The notes under the pieces were generated by a model. That model was not told the DNA's origin, did not search any database, and worked only from the letters and a program-made list of their open reading frames with translations. Made by a program: the position numbers and the translations under genes. This document shows positions 51,183 through 53,951 of a DNA stretch of 53,951 nucleotides, piece by piece (position 1 is the stretch's first letter; each line of letters begins with the position of its first letter). This DNA is from an uncultured Lachnospiraceae bacterium (GTDB lineage Bacteria; Bacillota; Clostridia; Lachnospirales; Lachnospiraceae), in assembly GCA_944380315.1 (NCBI GenBank), contig CALWHG010000010.1, positions 1-53,951 of the forward strand, read 5' to 3'.

Positions 51183-51269
51183 TCGTGAATCAGCTCCTTA
51201 ATAACAGGCCCGGCTCATGTCCGTCAACCCGGCCCTGAGAAGTTTATGCAAATTTAAGATTATTTTTAT

Positions 51270-51297
51270 TTGAAAGAGGCTCCGGAGCTGTTATAGT
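51270..51297 (+). promoter_or_regulatory. Promoter of the thioredoxin operon
   Basis: TTGAAA (51270-51275) and TATAGT (51292-51297) are 16 bp apart. An imperfect GC-rich hairpin just after the deacetylase stop (around 51205-51240) may end that gene's transcripts. Confidence 0.55.
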
Positions 51298-51369
51298 AGA
51301 TAGACTGGAGCTTTATTTTGCGACGGAGGCATTTTCATATACAGACTTTGAGATCAGGAGGAAAAAAAC

Positions 51370-51684
51370 ATGGAAGTTTTGACCATAACCAAGGATAATT
51401 TTGAAGCAGAGGTAGTCAAGAGCGATAAGCCCGTGCTCGTTGATTTCTGGGCTGAGTGGTGCGGCCCCTGCCGCATGCAGCTCCCCATAGTGCATGAGCT
51501 TGCGGAGGAGCTTACAGAGGCTGAGGCGAAGGTAGGCAAGATCAATGTAGACGAGCAGCCTGAGCTTGCAAGGAAGTTCATGGTCATGAGCATACCCACC
51601 ATCATCGTTTTCAAGGGCGGCGAGGTATACAAGAAGGCTGTGGGAGTACAGCAGAAGGAACAGCTCAAGGAGATGCTCAAGTGA
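51370..51684 (+). CDS. trxA: Thioredoxin
   Basis: A 104-residue cytoplasmic dithiol oxidoreductase. The active site is FWAEWCGPCRMQ with Cys31 and Cys34; the cis-Pro loop is MSIPTII. Its length is standard. ATG follows AGGAGG. It overlaps the following lipoprotein gene by one base (TGATG). No thioredoxin reductase gene is in the window. Confidence 0.94.
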   Translation: MEVLTITKDNFEAEVVKSDKPVLVDFWAEWCGPCRMQLPIVHELAEELTEAEAKVGKINVDEQPELARKFMVMSIPTIIVFKGGEVYKKAVGVQQKEQLKEMLK

Positions 51685-53342
51685 TGACAGATAAGAGACT
51701 CAGGGTCGGAGCGCTGGCTCCGGCCCTTATCATGGCAGTGCTTTCTGCAGGCCTCCTGCTTGCAGGCTGCTCAGGAAACACCAGCGAGACAGAGACCGCT
51801 GCAGAGACGGCGGCGGAAACTCAGAGTTCAGAAGCAGACGGCGCCGGAGAGACAGAGGAGCCTGCCAGAGAGGAGGCGGCTGCAGATGCAGGAGCTGGGA
51901 CTTCGGAGGCTGAGAACTCGGAGGATGGCCCTCTCCATCCTGTGATAAAGTCCAGGACAGAGTCCGAGTATGACGAGGACGGCAGCCTCCTGTGCTCCGT
52001 ATCCTGGCAGGAACCCGGCATAAGGGACGAAGGACATGAGGAGCTTCGGGCAGCGCTTGAGGCCTATGCGGCTTCCAGGGCTGAGTCTGCAGCCGCAGCT
52101 CATGATGAGCTGCTTCTGGCGGCAGAGGAAGGAAAGGCTGTCATGGAGGAGGGAGCATTTTACGGCTATACCTCTGACAGCAGCATAGAGTTCCTGAGGG
52201 CTGACGACAAGGTACTCTCCTTCTCAGACACTACCTACAGCTTTACGGGCGGAGCCCATGGCAACGGTGGCTCTGAGCAGAGGGTCTATGATGTCAGGAC
52301 AGGAGAGGAGCTTGGCCTTTCAGATGTAGTAGCTGACAAGGCTGCCCTTGAGGCATTTGTGGTGGACTATCTGGAAGAGAACTATGGCTCAGAGGACATG
52401 CTCCTTGAGGGCTGGGAGGATGCGGTGGCAGCTGCATTTTCCGAAGGCCTGAAGCACAGCTTCGGACTGACTCCCGAGGGGATCAGGATCAGCTTCGACC
52501 CCTATGAGATAGGACCCTGGGCTCTTGGCACAGTCACGGTGGACGTGCCTTATACTGCAGAGGGCATAGGCTTCAATGCCGATTATATGCCGGCCGGGGA
52601 GCAGACCGTATGGTCCATAGAGCCCTATGAGGATATCGCCCTTGATGTGGATGGGGATGGTACCAAGGAGAGCGTAGGCATCAGCTTCCAGGTTCAGGAG
52701 GATCAGAGTCAGTCTACCTACACCCTGTATGTAGCTTCAGGAGAGGGAGAGGACATAGCATCCATAAACGGCGTCTGCGGCTACGGCATGGAAAAGGCAT
52801 ATATCATGAAGGCACCGGACGGGAGCTATGAGTTCTATGGCGAGTGCAGGTCCGACAATGACTGGCGCTATCTTACCATGGCAGATCTTACGGAGCTGTG
52901 GACCAGCAGAGCAGATGGAGAGGCTAAAGCTCCTTCGGAGTACTACGAGTCCTTCTATGACAATGTGCCCACCTCCGCAGACAGCTTCTATCTGTCCACC
53001 AGAGGAAGCCTCATATCCACAGTATCCATAAGCCGTGAGCATCGTGTGGGTGAGAGTGGATTTCCGGAGGCAGTACAGGAGGATTTCCTTTTTGACGGGC
53101 TTGAGCTCACTGCAAAGCAGGACGTGCCCGGTACTTCTGTGGATGATGACACGGAGGAGATCATCATACCTTCCGGCACCGTACTCAGGGCAGTGTCGAC
53201 TGATGAGTATAGCTATGTCATATTTGAGCTTGCAGGGACTGGCGAGATGGTCAAGGTAGCCATAAACGGCGAGAGCTGGCCTCATACTGCAGGAGATGTG
53301 GACATAGAGCAGTGCTTTGAGGGCCTGATATTTGCAGGCTGA
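51684..53342 (+). CDS. Lipoprotein with DUF4163/DUF3298 (RsiV-like) domain
   Basis: A 552-residue lipoprotein with lipobox LAGC and Cys29, followed by a Glu/Ala/Thr linker to about residue 85. Residues ~95-300 look like DUF4163 plus DUF3298: YSFTGGAHGNGGSEQRVYDVRTGEEL and LTPEGIRISFDPYEIGPWALG. This module is also found in anti-sigma factor RsiV and can bind lysozyme there, but no sigma factor or transmembrane anti-sigma part is present here. The remaining ~250 residues, beginning with an EF-hand-like DVDGDGTKE, are unrecognised. ATG 51684 is used; a GTG one codon earlier is an alternative. AAGGAG lies inside the thioredoxin gene. Confidence 0.78.
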   Translation: MTDKRLRVGALAPALIMAVLSAGLLLAGCSGNTSETETAAETAAETQSSEADGAGETEEPAREEAAADAGAGTSEAENSEDGPLHPVIKSRTESEYDEDGSLLCSVSWQEPGIRDEGHEELRAALEAYAASRAESAAAAHDELLLAAEEGKAVMEEGAFYGYTSDSSIEFLRADDKVLSFSDTTYSFTGGAHGNGGSEQRVYDVRTGEELGLSDVVADKAALEAFVVDYLEENYGSEDMLLEGWEDAVAAAFSEGLKHSFGLTPEGIRISFDPYEIGPWALGTVTVDVPYTAEGIGFNADYMPAGEQTVWSIEPYEDIALDVDGDGTKESVGISFQVQEDQSQSTYTLYVASGEGEDIASINGVCGYGMEKAYIMKAPDGSYEFYGECRSDNDWRYLTMADLTELWTSRADGEAKAPSEYYESFYDNVPTSADSFYLSTRGSLISTVSISREHRVGESGFPEAVQEDFLFDGLELTAKQDVPGTSVDDDTEEIIIPSGTVLRAVSTDEYSYVIFELAGTGEMVKVAINGESWPHTAGDVDIEQCFEGLIFAG

Positions 53343-53379
53343 GCCAGACATGTTTTAAAATTAAACCATTTTTAGATCA

Positions 53380-53408
53380 GGCAGGGGGTTTATTTGCCCC
53401 CTGCTTTG
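53380..53408 (+). terminator. Intrinsic terminator after the lipoprotein gene
   Basis: GCAGGGGG (53381-53388) pairs with CCCCCTGC (53397-53404), followed by a short TTT tract. Confidence 0.75.
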
Positions 53409-53501
53409 TGTTATATATATGTCTTGTATTAAGATAGTATTAAGATGTAGGATCTCCGGGCCCCAGGGCATAAACGGAGACAAAGCTGGAGGCAGGATAT
53501 T

Positions 53502-53951
53502 ATGAACGCTGTGATCGTGGGCTGCGGCAAGGTAGGCACGGAGCTGGCGAAGACGCTGGTCAATGATGGCCACAATGTATCTGTTATCGACAGAAATGAA
53601 AAGGCACTTGCTCTTATCACTGAAGCAGTGGATATACTGCCTGTGCTGGGAAATGGAGCAGACATAAATACCCTGAGGGATGCGGGCATAGACGGGGCTG
53701 ATATCTTCATAGCCGTAAGTCCTTCGGACGAACTCAATCTTCTGGCCTGTCTCATAGCCGGAAGCGAATCAGAAAACATAAAGACCATAGCCAGAGTACG
53801 CAATCCTCTCTATTCAAAGGAGACGGGATTCCTGAAGAACAGGCTGGGACTTTCCAAGATCATAAATCCTGAGTACATGGCGGCATCCGAGATATTCAAG
53901 CTGCTCCAGTATCCGGCGCTTAGCCGTATAGACACCTTTGCCGAGGGCAGA
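53502..53951 (+). CDS. trkA: Trk potassium uptake regulator TrkA, N-terminal part (3' end outside window)
   Basis: The first 150 codons are present. MNAVIVGCGKVGTELAKTL is the Rossmann G-x-G-x-x-G of an RCK_N domain. VSVIDRNEKAL follows, with Asp at the end of the second strand, which binds NAD, and later IAVSPSDELNLLACLIA and NPLYSKE. It regulates a TrkH/KtrB potassium channel, whose gene is probably downstream of the window. ATG is behind GGAGG. Confidence 0.93.
   Translation, partial: MNAVIVGCGKVGTELAKTLVNDGHNVSVIDRNEKALALITEAVDILPVLGNGADINTLRDAGIDGADIFIAVSPSDELNLLACLIAGSESENIKTIARVRNPLYSKETGFLKNRLGLSKIINPEYMAASEIFKLLQYPALSRIDTFAEGR

Overview
The window reads as chromosomal DNA of a low-to-mid-GC Gram-positive anaerobe of the Clostridia, most likely Lachnospiraceae. 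The evidence is AGGAGG-type ribosome sites, lipoprotein and surface-protein signals, an AddAB recombination nuclease instead of RecBCD, a type III glutamine synthetase, an ECF vitamin transporter under a tetrahydrofolate riboswitch, a Rex-type operator before an iron alcohol dehydrogenase, ChW-like repeats and choline-binding repeats. Codon use is distinctive: ATA for Ile and AGG/AGA for Arg are very common in most genes, while the alcohol dehydrogenase and aldolase lean to ATC. The genus cannot be fixed from this sequence.

1-11 kb: the end of a PHP-like metallohydrolase gene, then a sugar-uptake cassette (lipoprotein binding protein, double ATPase, permease, cytoplasmic GH3 glycosidase, SemiSWEET-like membrane protein, ROK repressor, beta-phosphoglucomutase-like HAD phosphatase). 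It is followed by glucose-6-phosphate isomerase, class II aldolase and a cupin, so imported sugar is led into glycolysis. Two near-identical copies of a ~230 bp element made of two hairpins with mutually inverted cores bracket the cassette.

11.8-16.1 kb: folT with its THF riboswitch; a fused HTH-nucleotidyltransferase-choline kinase gene; divergent from it, a secreted protein made almost only of choline-binding repeats. 16.2-23.3 kb: addB-addA. 23.4-24.6 kb: Fe-dependent alcohol dehydrogenase with a Rex-like operator.

24.7-38.8 kb: a more accessory stretch with two AAA ATPases of different families, an EamA exporter, a secreted non-specific nuclease, an HD hydrolase, a 1763-residue mosaic surface protein overlapping a small XRE regulator, a PD-(D/E)XK transposase-family nuclease and a sulfatase-like metallo-beta-lactamase. 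Several sites here carry unexplained repeats (a 40-bp-period repeat; a perfect 17-bp inverted repeat around a promoter).

38.9-44.0 kb: a BMP-type nucleoside-like ABC importer. 44.1 kb: tRNA-Cys. 44.3-49.8 kb: an asnB-pyrG-glnN operon, all ammonia/glutamine-handling enzymes, behind a structured leader with a pseudoknot-capable segment and an intrinsic terminator. 49.8-54 kb: ChW-like polysaccharide deacetylase, thioredoxin plus a DUF3298-type lipoprotein, and the start of trkA.

The best candidates for undescribed biology are the two-copy paired-hairpin element and the asnB leader, followed by the promoter-embracing inverted repeat of the 28.8 kb ATPase gene.
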